The notes beneath the pieces were generated by a model. It saw only the letters and a list, made by a program, of their open reading frames with translations. It made no database searches and was not told where the DNA came from. This document shows, in pieces, positions 8,052 to 16,157 of a DNA stretch of 64,000 nucleotides. Location of the stretch: contig NZ_JAUTXR010000192.1 of the NCBI RefSeq assembly GCF_030658505.1, positions 1 to 64,000 on the forward strand, given 5' to 3'. Origin of the DNA: Stenotrophomonas raiganjensis (SeqCode) (GTDB taxonomy: Bacteria > Pseudomonadota > Gammaproteobacteria > Xanthomonadales > Xanthomonadaceae). How positions within the stretch are numbered: the first letter of the stretch is position 1; each line of letters starts with the position of its first letter. Position numbers and translations under genes: made by a program.

Positions 8052-8822
8052 ATGGACAACAACGCGCCCCTGCCTGCCGGCGACGTACCGGCCCCCCGCA
8101 ATGACCGCTCGCGCATCCTGCGGGCGTTCAATGTCAGCCTGGCCGCCGTGCTGGTGCTGGTGGCCGTGTTCGCCCTGCAGGGCACCTTCGACTGGCGGCC
8201 CTGGGCCGTGGCGCCACTGGAAGCGAAGGGACTGCTCGGCCTGATCGGCGGCCCGATGCTGCATGCCTCGGTCGAGCACATCGTCGCCAACAGCATCGCC
8301 ATCCTGATCCTCGGCACCCTGGCTGGCAGCGTCTATCCGAAGGCCACCGTGCGCGCCCTGCCCCTGCTGTGGCTGGGTTCGGGCCTCGGTGCATGGATGC
8401 TGGGCAACCCCGGCAGCGTGCACCTGGGCGCCAGTGGCGTGACCCACGGCCTGATGTTCCTGCTGGCCAGCCTCGGCCTGCTGCGGCGCGACCGTGCGGC
8501 AATCGCCACCGGCCTGATCGGCATGCTGTTCTACGGCGGCATGCTGATGACCATCCTGCCACACGCCGATGGCGTGTCCTGGCAGTCGCACATGGGCGGT
8601 GCCTTCGCCGGCATCATCGCCGCGCTGCTGTTCCGCAACGCCGACCCGCTGCCACCTCGCCAGCGCTACAGCTGGGAAGACGAAGAGGACGAGATCGAGC
8701 CGCTGGCCGACGACGAACTGGAACCGCCGGCGCCAAAGCGCGTGCCGGTGCTGTGGCAGCCCCGCGAAGGCCAGGACTACGTGGTGATCCCGTTCCGCCG
8801 CCCGGACGAGCCGCGCGGTTGA
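8052..8822 (+). CDS. Rhomboid-family intramembrane serine protease
   Basis: A six-helix rhomboid protease that cuts membrane proteins within the bilayer. Visible signatures are the HASVEHIVANS motif (residues 71-81, H-x4-H-x3-N type), the serine nucleophile in GASG (Ser128), and the catalytic His180 in SWQSHMGGAFAG, giving the Ser-His dyad. A charged acidic C-terminal tail (about residues 206-256, EDEEDEIEPLADDELE) is extra to the core fold and faces the cytoplasm by prediction. It follows alx but is separated by a hairpin. The substrate is unknown. Confidence 0.92.
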   Translation: MDNNAPLPAGDVPAPRNDRSRILRAFNVSLAAVLVLVAVFALQGTFDWRPWAVAPLEAKGLLGLIGGPMLHASVEHIVANSIAILILGTLAGSVYPKATVRALPLLWLGSGLGAWMLGNPGSVHLGASGVTHGLMFLLASLGLLRRDRAAIATGLIGMLFYGGMLMTILPHADGVSWQSHMGGAFAGIIAALLFRNADPLPPRQRYSWEDEEDEIEPLADDELEPPAPKRVPVLWQPREGQDYVVIPFRRPDEPRG

Positions 8823-8840
8823 AGGAGCTGCAATGGGTGG

Positions 8841-8861
8841 GTGCCGACCTTTGGTCGGCAC
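8841..8861. repeat. Short SMAG-like palindrome
   Basis: Stem GTGCCGACC/GGTCGGCAC with loop TTT in the gap after the rhomboid gene. The same stem occurs at 52969-52990. Confidence 0.65.
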
Positions 8862-8893
8862 GATCGCTCAGCGTTCATGACCTCTACCGTCGT

Positions 8894-8913
8894 GTGCCAA
8901 CCAGGGTTGGCAC
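8894..8913. repeat. Short SMAG-like palindrome
   Basis: Stem GTGCCAACC/GGTTGGCAC with a two-base loop; second of three tandem palindromes between the rhomboid and glpQ genes. Confidence 0.65.
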
Positions 8914-8938
8914 CTGCCAGAGCACGCCGTTACCTCTG

Positions 8939-8961
8939 GTAGCGCCGGGCCATGCCCGGCG
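8939..8961. repeat. SMAG repeat (GTAG-CGCCGGGC type)
   Basis: GTAG followed by stem CGCCGGGC/GCCCGGCG with loop CAT. The same subfamily is present as an inverted pair at 62376-62438. It sits 12 bases from the 3' end of glpQ and could serve as its terminator. Confidence 0.85.
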
Positions 8962-8972
8962 GCATTGGCCGA

Positions 8973-10088
8973 TCAGTCCGCCGCATTCCCCGCCGCGCCC
9001 ATGCCATCCACCGCCTGCCGGCCCAGTGCCGGGTCATCGGTGAAGAAGGCATCGATGCCGGTGGCCAGGTAGGCACGCATTTCGGCGATCGATCCCTCCG
9101 CATTGCGCGCGTTGTCGGCGCCCTTGCGCAGATTGCTGGCCTGGAAGTGGTTTTCCGGGCGGAAGGTGTACGGGATCACCATCAGGCCCACCGCATGTGC
9201 ATCGCGCACCAGCGAGGTCGGCGTACCCAGGGCCCCCTTGTCATCCAGCGGAATGATCGAGCGCAGCTCCGGGCCGATGCTGTCGGCATAGGTGGCGATG
9301 TCCTTCAGCCCGGCCGGGGTCATCATCTGCGCGTAGGTCAGCGTGCCACCGGCCTTGGCGATGTCGGCCGGCTGGGTGTCGCCCTTCCACAGCAGCTGCA
9401 GCAGGCGGATGTTGCTGCCACGCGGGATCCTGCCGCGCAGGTAACGCAGGTTGGCGGTCTCGAACGACTGGATGGTGACCGGGCCGACGTTGGTATAGGC
9501 ATTGCCACGCAGCGCGGCCAGCAGCTTGTCTTCCATCGGCAGGCCGATCGACTGGAAGTAGGTCGGGTGCTTGATCTCCGGCACCAGGCCGATGCCGCGG
9601 TTGGCGCGGCCGGCCTGCTGCACCAGGAACGCGAGGATCTCGTCCAGGCTGGCGATGCGGAACTGGCCGTCATACGCGGTGCTGCGCAGTTCCGGCAGGC
9701 GCTCCCGCGCGTACAGGGTCTTCAGCTCGGCCAGGGTGAAGTCTTCGGTGAACCAGCCGTCGACCTTCTGCCCGTCGATGACCTTGCTGGTGCGGCGGCT
9801 GGCAAACTCCGGATGCGAAGCGACGTCGGTGGTGCCACCGATCTCGTTCTCGTGGCGGGCCACCATCACCCCGTCCTTGGTCATCACCAGGTCCGGTTCG
9901 ATGTAGTCGGCGCCATCGGCGATCGCCTGGGCGTAGGCCGCCAGGGTGTGCTCCGGCAACAGCGCGCTTGCGCCGCGATGGCCGTAGACCGACACCTTGT
10001 GCGCGGCCGGGGTAGAGGATTCAGCACTCATGGCCACCGATGGTGCCACGGCCAGCGACAACAGCAACGCACAACCCCACAACTTCAC
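8973..10088 (-). CDS. glpQ: Periplasmic glycerophosphodiester phosphodiesterase
   Basis: It hydrolyses glycerophosphodiesters to glycerol-3-phosphate and alcohols in the periplasm. The N-terminus MKLWGCALLLSLAVAPSVAMSA is a signal peptide. The catalytic set is present: HRGA (His37-Arg38), the metal ligands in IEPDL (Glu64, Asp66) and ARHE (His79); LVPEIKHP and FTDDPA follow as in other GDPD proteins. The GTG at 10088, preceded by GGGGAAGTC, is chosen because sequence farther upstream is a palindromic repeat. Length is about 371 residues, normal for GlpQ. Confidence 0.9.
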   Translation of the reverse strand: MKLWGCALLLSLAVAPSVAMSAESSTPAAHKVSVYGHRGASALLPEHTLAAYAQAIADGADYIEPDLVMTKDGVMVARHENEIGGTTDVASHPEFASRRTSKVIDGQKVDGWFTEDFTLAELKTLYARERLPELRSTAYDGQFRIASLDEILAFLVQQAGRANRGIGLVPEIKHPTYFQSIGLPMEDKLLAALRGNAYTNVGPVTIQSFETANLRYLRGRIPRGSNIRLLQLLWKGDTQPADIAKAGGTLTYAQMMTPAGLKDIATYADSIGPELRSIIPLDDKGALGTPTSLVRDAHAVGLMVIPYTFRPENHFQASNLRKGADNARNAEGSIAEMRAYLATGIDAFFTDDPALGRQAVDGMGAAGNAAD

Positions 10089-10158
10089 TGCGACTTCCCC
10101 AAGCGGTATGTGATGGGCGTCAGTATGCGGCGGCAATGTGACAGGTGGGGGACCTGAG

Positions 10159-10185
10159 GGTCGGCCCCCCGAAGGGGCTCCGACC
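10159..10185. repeat. GGTCAGA-family palindrome, left flank of accessory cassette
   Basis: Stem GGTCGG/CCGACC with an inner CCCC-GAA-GGGG hairpin. It shares CCCGAAGGGGCTC.GACC with the reverse complement of the palindrome at 11983-12011. The two bracket the Beta/sce7726 genes in inverted orientation. Confidence 0.6.
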
Positions 10186-10281
10186 TGACCGCCCCCCATT
10201 CTTCAAACAATTCTGATTGAAGCGCTGCACGGCCCGCGGCTAGCCTCGAATGACCAACAGCGAAGTTGTCAGGGGCAGATC

Positions 10282-11376
10282 GTGGAACAACCAATGTACA
10301 TGCCGATTCTCAAATGGCGGCAGGGGGAGTATCTCGCGGTGGGTCGTACCAGCGAAGGAGTCAAGGATGGGATCTATCCCCTGTTCGAGATCCCGATCGA
10401 GCAGTGGGACTTCGAGAACGATGCACCGGCCAAGTCACTCGATGACCACCTGAAGAAGGTAGGCAGACGTCTGAGCAGCAACTGGAAGGCGCGGCGCTGC
10501 CTGTTCGATTCGCCCTATCTTGCCGGGGACGACACCATGGCGGACGGCCAGCACCATCTGGAGCGGATCTTCGACCTCACTCGGACCGCGGGATGCCAGG
10601 CCATTCCCGTGACCGGCATTGACCGGCATGTCGACTACCAGCAGGCGGTGGCACGCATCGTCGCCCGCGATGATCGTGGCTGCGGACTACGGCTGGTGCC
10701 GGATGATCTTGAAGGAGGGCGCCTGGCCCGGATCTCGGGGTTGCTGAAACTGTTGGGCGTGGTACCGGGTCAGGTGGACCTGATCCTCGACAGCTCGGCC
10801 GATGTCGCCGACTCGCCCACGCTGCAGGCATCGACCTGGCAGGCATGGATTGCGGCGGTTCCGGATCTGGCCGACTGGAGATCGATCACCCTCGTCGGGG
10901 GTAGTTTCCCTGCCAGTCTGAGTCCCTCTTCGAGCTATCGCCCACATGGCGATGTGAACCGCCGGGAATGGCGCGCGTACTGGCGGCTAGCCCGCATGCA
11001 CTCTGGACGAATGCCGTGGTTTGGTGACTATGGCTGCGCTTCTCCGCAGACGGAATTGATGGATCCGCGCCTGTTCGACCCCAACGCCAAGATCAAGTAC
11101 ACGATCGATGATCAGTGGCGGATCGTTGTAGGTACCCAGATCAAGCGCAACGGCCGCGACCAGTACCGCGATCTGTGCCGGCACGTGGTCTCCGATCTAC
11201 CGGTGGTCTTCATGGGGCGCGGCTACAGCTGGGGCGATGCCTACATCGAGGACTGCGCAAACAGTGTCACCAGTACCGGGGGAAGCTCGACCTGGCCAAC
11301 GGTAGCGACCAACCACCATATGACTAAGGTTGTTCGCGACCTCGCCAGTCTGTCCGGCGCTTCAACTGTTCCCTGA
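10282..11376 (+). CDS. Beta family protein (uncharacterised; pairs with sce7726)
   Basis: A 364-residue protein of the Beta family. Diagnostic phrases are MPILKWRQGEYLAV (residues 7-20), IYPLFEIP (31-38), and the conserved C-terminal GYSWGDAYI (314-322) and STWPTVATNHH (336-346). Strand-like segments ending in acidic residues (VDLILDSSAD, SITLVGG, IVVGTQ) suggest a barrel-like fold, which is inference. There is no signal peptide. The GTG start at 10282 has AGGGG with a six-base spacer. It converges on and overlaps by 53 bp the sce7726-type gene. Proteins of this type usually travel with sce7726 proteins; the biochemical role is unknown. Confidence 0.8.
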   Translation: MEQPMYMPILKWRQGEYLAVGRTSEGVKDGIYPLFEIPIEQWDFENDAPAKSLDDHLKKVGRRLSSNWKARRCLFDSPYLAGDDTMADGQHHLERIFDLTRTAGCQAIPVTGIDRHVDYQQAVARIVARDDRGCGLRLVPDDLEGGRLARISGLLKLLGVVPGQVDLILDSSADVADSPTLQASTWQAWIAAVPDLADWRSITLVGGSFPASLSPSSSYRPHGDVNRREWRAYWRLARMHSGRMPWFGDYGCASPQTELMDPRLFDPNAKIKYTIDDQWRIVVGTQIKRNGRDQYRDLCRHVVSDLPVVFMGRGYSWGDAYIEDCANSVTSTGGSSTWPTVATNHHMTKVVRDLASLSGASTVP

Positions 11377-11911
11377 CCAACGTACGGATTTCCGCAAGAC
11401 TGTAGAGCTCCGACAGGCGTTCACATAGCGCTGCGCGGTTGCCGCGCAGCGCTGATTTTTCAGGTGTCCGCCCGCCGATCAGAGCAGAAATTTCATCGCG
11501 CCAGAGGAGTGCTGCGACGGCCGTCGCGCTCACTGATGGATTGAGTTTTGCAGGCCGCACCAGTTCCAGCCTCACTGCGTTGCGCGCTCCACGTGATGCC
11601 AGCCTCACCCCCCACCATGCAGGCAACGTCTCTAGGGCATGGTCCAGATGGCGCTGGCCCACTACGATCGTCGCCTTGTCGAGGACATCGGAGTAGAACT
11701 GCTGCTGCAATGGGAGTCTCCGCAGCGTGTCGACATCACTCTTGATCTCGTAGCCGTGCAGATGGCCATTGATGACACATACATCGACCCGGCAGGCGCC
11801 GCGCGCAAGCCCCATCTCCTCCACGACAAGCGTGTTCGGATTTGCGACATGCTCAGCAATGACCTTGCCCAGCAGAGCTGATCGCACGTCACTGTCGGTT
11901 ATCGGGTTCAT
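11324..11911 (-). CDS. sce7726 family protein, PD-(D/E)XK nuclease-like
   Basis: A 195-residue protein matching the sce7726 family pattern: VVEEMGL (29-35), RVDVCVINGHLHGYEIKSD (41-59), then DTLRRLPLQQQFYSDVLD. Asp43 ... Glu55-x-Lys57 followed by the Gln/Tyr helix (69-73) is the arrangement of a PD-(D/E)XK nuclease core, with TIVVGQRH as the next strand and PAWWGV typical of the family. Nuclease activity is inferred from motif only. The 3' end overlaps the Beta gene tail-to-tail. The ATG at 11911 lacks a clear ribosome binding site. Confidence 0.8.
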   Translation of the reverse strand: MNPITDSDVRSALLGKVIAEHVANPNTLVVEEMGLARGACRVDVCVINGHLHGYEIKSDVDTLRRLPLQQQFYSDVLDKATIVVGQRHLDHALETLPAWWGVRLASRGARNAVRLELVRPAKLNPSVSATAVAALLWRDEISALIGGRTPEKSALRGNRAALCERLSELYSLAEIRTLVREQLKRRTDWRGREQP

Positions 11912-11982
11912 GGCGGGATGATATCAAGGAGGTGTCGCGCATAGGGTTGAAACCCCGTGCCGTCAGTCATGAGTAAACGAGA

Positions 11983-12011
11983 CGGTCAGAGCCCCTTCGG
12001 GAATCTGACCG
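11983..12011. repeat. GGTCAGA-family palindrome, right flank of accessory cassette
   Basis: Stem CGGTCAGA/TCTGACCG around GCCCCTTCGGGAA, six bases before the mnmE stop codon. Inverse relative of 10159-10185 and 6645-6681. It may also end mnmE transcription. Confidence 0.7.
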
Positions 12012-12016
12012 CGGTC

Positions 12017-13366
12017 TTACTTGCCGATGCAGAAGCTGGAGAAGATCCTGCCCAGAAGGTCGTCGGCACTCATCTGCCCGGTGATCTCGCCCAGCGCATC
12101 ATGCGCCAGCCGTAGTTCCTCTGCCGCCAGCTCCAGGTGTTCATGCGCCAGCTCGCCATCAGCGCGCTGCGCATGTTCCTGTGCACGTTCGATTGCATCC
12201 ACATGCCGCGTGCGCGCGGAGAACTCGCCGTCCACCTGCTCGCCTGCCCCGGCCGAGGCAATCGAACGCAGGCGCGCATGCAGATCGTCCAGCCCGGCGC
12301 CGGTGGCGGCCGAAACGAACAAGCGATCCGGATCGTCCAGCGTCGGCAGCGCCGTCAGAAGATCCGACTTGTTGTGGATGTAGACCTTGTGCGGCACCGC
12401 CGCCACGGCATCGCCCAGCGCCGCTTCACCCGCAGCCGGATCGCACGCATCCAGCACGATCAGCGCCAGGTCGGTGCGCTCGATTTCCACGTGCGCGCGG
12501 CGCATGCCCTCACGTTCGATGGCGTCGCCGCCGTCGCGCAGTCCGGCGGTGTCGACCAGGGTCAGTTCCAGGCCATCCAGGCGGATGGTCTCGCGCAGGG
12601 TGTCGCGGGTGGTGCCGGCGATGTCGGTGACGATGGCGCGTTCGCTGCCGGCCAGCGCATTGAGCAGTGAGCTCTTGCCTGCATTCGGCGGGCCGATCAG
12701 CACCGCATGCAGCCCGTCACGCAGGCGACGACCGCGTTCGGCGTCGCGACGCAGCAGGGCCAGATCACTGCGCGCCTGCTCCAGCCCACGCCGCACCTGC
12801 GCACCGCCAAGGGTATCCAGCGGTTCGTCGGCGAAGTCGATGGCCGCTTCCACGTGGATGCGCAGCAGCACCAGCTGCTCGACCACGGCGTCGATGCGCC
12901 GCGAGAACACACCATCCAGCGAACGTCGCGCGGCGCGTGCGGCGCGGTTGTCGCCGGCCGCGATCAGGTCGGCGATGGCCTCGGCCTGGGCCAGGTCCAG
13001 CTTGCCGTTGAGGAAGGCGCGTTCGCTGAACTCACCGGGCCGCGCCTGGCGCGCACCGAGCGCGATGCAGCGCGCGACCAGTTGCTGCAGCAGTACCGGA
13101 CTGCCGTGGCCCTGCAGTTCCACCACTTCTTCGCCGGTGAAGCTGTTCGGTGCCGGGAACCACAGCACGATGCCATCGTCGATGACCTCGCCGTCGGCGT
13201 CGCGCAGCCGCGCATAGTGCGCGTGGCGCGGCCGCAGCACGGGCGCGCCCAGCGTGTTGGCGATCACCGCAGCGCGCGGGCCGGACAGGCGCAGCAGGCC
13301 GACACCGCCGGCGCCCGGCGCACTGGCAATCGCCACGATGGTGTCGGTGCGGATCGCGTCATTCAT
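12017..13366 (-). CDS. mnmE: tRNA modification GTPase MnmE
   Basis: With MnmG, MnmE installs (carboxymethyl)aminomethyl groups on U34 of certain tRNAs. The 449-residue product starts [20 protein letters not shown] (formyl-THF-binding N-domain), has a GTPase domain inside the helical domain with GPPNAGKSS (G1), IAGTTRD (G2), DTAGLRD (G3) and NKSD (G4), and ends with the essential CIGK. It lies three bases downstream of the deacetylase-metacaspase gene on the same strand, so co-transcription is likely. Length and motifs are canonical. Confidence 0.97.
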   Translation of the reverse strand: MNDAIRTDTIVAIASAPGAGGVGLLRLSGPRAAVIANTLGAPVLRPRHAHYARLRDADGEVIDDGIVLWFPAPNSFTGEEVVELQGHGSPVLLQQLVARCIALGARQARPGEFSERAFLNGKLDLAQAEAIADLIAAGDNRAARAARRSLDGVFSRRIDAVVEQLVLLRIHVEAAIDFADEPLDTLGGAQVRRGLEQARSDLALLRRDAERGRRLRDGLHAVLIGPPNAGKSSLLNALAGSERAIVTDIAGTTRDTLRETIRLDGLELTLVDTAGLRDGGDAIEREGMRRAHVEIERTDLALIVLDACDPAAGEAALGDAVAAVPHKVYIHNKSDLLTALPTLDDPDRLFVSAATGAGLDDLHARLRSIASAGAGEQVDGEFSARTRHVDAIERAQEHAQRADGELAHEHLELAAEELRLAHDALGEITGQMSADDLLGRIFSSFCIGK

Positions 13367-13369
13367 GGC

Positions 13370-16042
13370 TCAGAGCTTCTCCAGCTGCGCGCGCGCCTGC
13401 GCCGCGCCGCTGCCCTGCGGCTGCAGCGCCAGGTAAGTGGTGTAGGCCTGCTTCGCCTTGGGCTTGTCGCCCGCGTTGAAGTAGGCGTCGCCCAGATTCA
13501 GATAGGCCACGGCACGCGAGGGGTCGATCTTCAGCGTGTTCTCCAGCCAGCGCGCGGCTTCGGCATAGCGCTGCTGGCGGTAGTAGACGAAGCCGAGGTT
13601 GTTGGCGGCCTGGGCGAAGTCGGGGCGCAGCTTCAGCGCCTCGGTGAACTGCGCCGCCGCCTCGTCGTACTGCTTCTCGCGGTACAGCTGCAGGCCACGG
13701 TCGTTGGCCTGCTGCGCGCGCTGGCGGTCCGACGCCGGGCCGGCGGTGGGCACCACCAGCTTGGCCTTGCCGCCCTGCAGGTCGGCCACCGTCACCGGTG
13801 CCTGGCTGCCCTTGGCGTCGCTGGCGGCCTCGACCTTGTTGTTCAGTGCGATCGCATCGGCGGTCAGCTGGCGCGTATCGGCGTTGAGGAACTCCTGGCT
13901 GTCCGGCACCTGGAACACGAACTCGCCGCCCTGCGAACCGGGGAGGCTGCCGAAGGCCGGGGTCTGGTGCGAGACCGCCGACACCGCCGGCGCGACGTAG
14001 GCGGCCAGCTCGGTACCGGTGATCAGGCCGTCGCCGTTGAGGTCACCCTTGCCGGCCAGCGCCTGCAGCAGCACCCAGGTGAACACCGAATGGCCGTTCG
14101 GGCCGGCATCGGCCACCTGCTGGTCGGCGCCACCGGCGGTCAGCATCTGCCGCGCGATGCGCCGCGCGTTCTCGCGCAGAAACGACGACGACGACGGGCC
14201 GCCACGGGTCAGGCCAAGCCCGCTGTAGCAGGCATCCATCACGAACATCACGTGCTTGGCCTGCATGCTTTCGGCGATGTTCTGGATGTCGGTCATCGCA
14301 ATCGCATCGGTGGCGAATTCCTTGGGATCCGAATCCACCGGGATGATGTAGCCCAGATCGCGCCCGGAGGCGAGCTGGCGGGTGGCACCGTGACCGGCGA
14401 AGAACACGAACACGCGGTCGTTCTTTCCAGTACGGTCGTCGGCCAGGCGATCGTGGAAGGCCGCGAGGATGTTGTTGCGCGTGGCCTGCTCGTTCTTCAG
14501 CACGATCACCTGCGAGGACGGGAAGCCGAACTGCCCGGTCAGGGTGTCGGCCACCGCCTGTGCGTCGTGGCTGGCGTACTCCAGCTTCGGCCACTTGGCG
14601 TAATTGTCGATGCCGACCACGATCGCCCACGACTTCTCGTAGCCGGTGGTGACGGTGGCGGCACCGGTGTCGCCCTTGCGCGCGCGCGCAACGGTGAAGT
14701 CGCGGCCGTTCCAGCCGGCGAACTGGTAGCCATCGGCAATCAGGCGGTCGAGGATCTGCGGCAGCGCTTTCACCGCACGATCGTGGATATCGTGGAACAG
14801 GATGATGCCGCGCTGTTCCTTGTTCACCTGGTCGAGCACGCGCTGCACGATCGACTCCGGTACCGGATCGGCCCAGTCCATCGAGTCGATGTTCCACATG
14901 ATCGACTTCAGCCCGGCCTCGTTGAGCAGCTGCAGGCCTTCGGCATTGCGCGCGCCGTACGGGAAGCGGAACAGCGGCGCGCGCTTGCTGTCGACATCCT
15001 TCAGCAGCGTGTCGGTGTCGAGTACCTGCTGGCGCAGCGCGTCGCCGGTGGTGCGCGACAGCTGAGCGTGGGTCAGGCTGTGGTTGCCGACCGCATAGCC
15101 TTCTTCCATCAGGTTGCGGCTGATCTTCGCCATCGGGCCGAGGCTGACCTTGCCGTCGGCCTCGACCTTGCCCAGGTTGCGGCCCACTTCGAAGAATACG
15201 CCCGGCACGTCGTAGCGCTTGAGGATGGCCACCACTTCATCGGTATAGGCCTTGTGCGGGCCATCGTCGAAGGTCAGCACCACGGTCTTGGCCGGCAGGT
15301 CGCGGCCGAAGATCTCGCGGTCGCTGTCCTTCATCGACATCGGGTACGGCTCGATCACGCCATAGTCGCGCAGGATCGCTTCGCGGCTGTAGTCCTTGTG
15401 CAGGTGGGCGATGTAGTCGCCCCACTTCTCGCGCTTCAGTTCGATGGCGCGGGTGCGTTCGAAGCGGCTGAAGATGCGGGTCAGTTCCTGGTTGTAGTTG
15501 CGCTCGATCTCGTCGAGCGCCTCCAGGTCTTCACCGATACGCTGGTGCAGTTTCACCGCCGGCAGTGAGGAATCGGTGCCGACCCGCTCATGCAGATCAC
15601 GCAGCACTTCGCGGAAGGCCAGGCGATCGGCGTCGAACAGTTCCGGCGCCGACTCGACGTAATCCAGCACGGTGCCGAGGGTGGCGAAGCGCTGCGGACT
15701 GGAACCGCGCAGCAGAGTGTCGAACTGCGCGGCGATGGCCGTGCGCTGTTCCAGGCCATCGTGGAACAGCTGCTGGCCCACACGCGTGGAGGTGCCGCGG
15801 TCGGCGGCCGACTGCTGCTCCTCGTCGGCCAGCAGCACGATGATCCGGCGGTAGCCATCAAGCTGCTTCTGCAGTGCTGCCAGCAACGGCGCAGCGGCGG
15901 GATCGGCGGCGGCGGCGGCCTGCGCGCTGGGCTGGGTGACGGTGGTCGCCGGTGCCTTCGCATCCTTGTCGCCACAGCCGGCAACGACCAGGGTCAACAA
16001 CAGCGAGGGCAGGAACAGGCGGAACGACGACGCACGCGGCAT
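13370..16042 (-). CDS. Lipoprotein fusing polysaccharide deacetylase, metacaspase (C14) and TPR domains
   Basis: An 890-residue predicted lipoprotein (lipobox ending at Cys23, LVVAGC). Residues 50-225 are helical. A NodB-type deacetylase follows (about 250-445), with TFDDGPH (257-263, Asp259/Asp260), HSLTH (321-325), RFPYGARN (359-366) and LFHDIH (415-420). A caspase/metacaspase domain (about 468-710) has VGIDNY, the catalytic His551 in AGHG and Cys605 in DACYSG. It contains a full EF-hand loop, Asp667-x-Asn-x-Asp671-Gly-x-Ile-x3-Glu678. Three TPRs close the protein (about 775-885). It sits between yidC and mnmE and probably has its own promoter, since a terminator separates it from yidC. The joint role is unknown. 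Confidence 0.9.
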   Translation of the reverse strand: MPRASSFRLFLPSLLLTLVVAGCGDKDAKAPATTVTQPSAQAAAAADPAAAPLLAALQKQLDGYRRIIVLLADEEQQSAADRGTSTRVGQQLFHDGLEQRTAIAAQFDTLLRGSSPQRFATLGTVLDYVESAPELFDADRLAFREVLRDLHERVGTDSSLPAVKLHQRIGEDLEALDEIERNYNQELTRIFSRFERTRAIELKREKWGDYIAHLHKDYSREAILRDYGVIEPYPMSMKDSDREIFGRDLPAKTVVLTFDDGPHKAYTDEVVAILKRYDVPGVFFEVGRNLGKVEADGKVSLGPMAKISRNLMEEGYAVGNHSLTHAQLSRTTGDALRQQVLDTDTLLKDVDSKRAPLFRFPYGARNAEGLQLLNEAGLKSIMWNIDSMDWADPVPESIVQRVLDQVNKEQRGIILFHDIHDRAVKALPQILDRLIADGYQFAGWNGRDFTVARARKGDTGAATVTTGYEKSWAIVVGIDNYAKWPKLEYASHDAQAVADTLTGQFGFPSSQVIVLKNEQATRNNILAAFHDRLADDRTGKNDRVFVFFAGHGATRQLASGRDLGYIIPVDSDPKEFATDAIAMTDIQNIAESMQAKHVMFVMDACYSGLGLTRGGPSSSSFLRENARRIARQMLTAGGADQQVADAGPNGHSVFTWVLLQALAGKGDLNGDGLITGTELAAYVAPAVSAVSHQTPAFGSLPGSQGGEFVFQVPDSQEFLNADTRQLTADAIALNNKVEAASDAKGSQAPVTVADLQGGKAKLVVPTAGPASDRQRAQQANDRGLQLYREKQYDEAAAQFTEALKLRPDFAQAANNLGFVYYRQQRYAEAARWLENTLKIDPSRAVAYLNLGDAYFNAGDKPKAKQAYTTYLALQPQGSGAAQARAQLEKL

Positions 16043-16096
16043 GGCGGACTCGAAGGTGGGAGGAACGGTGTGCAGGCAATTCTAACGCCGCATGCG

Positions 16097-16122
16097 AAAA
16101 GCCCGCCTTGCGGCGGGCTTTT
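16097..16122. terminator. Bidirectional terminator after yidC
   Basis: AAAAGCCCGCC/GGCGGGCTTTT with loop TTGC; the A and T runs serve either strand. It separates yidC from the metacaspase lipoprotein gene. Confidence 0.85.
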
Positions 16123-16131
16123 GCTGCGATC

Positions 16132-16154
16132 AGCCGGCCAGCGGCCAGCTCTAC
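16132..16154. repeat. SMAG-like palindrome
   Basis: AGCCGGCCAGCGGCCAGCTCTAC: imperfect stem ending CTAC, three bases before the yidC stop codon. Confidence 0.6.
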
Positions 16155-16157
16155 CGA

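Noticed and set aside
11924..11975. Tiny frame behind an AAGGAGG motif near the sce7726 start
   Set aside because: About 15 codons with no support; the motif is on the strand opposite to the neighbouring genes.
12846..12861. TTCCACGTGGA core inside mnmE as a fifth parS site
   Set aside because: Only the central 11 bases match; outer positions differ at five of sixteen.
12707..15568. 953-residue open frame antisense to mnmE and the metacaspase lipoprotein
   Set aside because: It spans two real genes on the opposite strand and reads as Gln/Arg/Val-rich shadow sequence.
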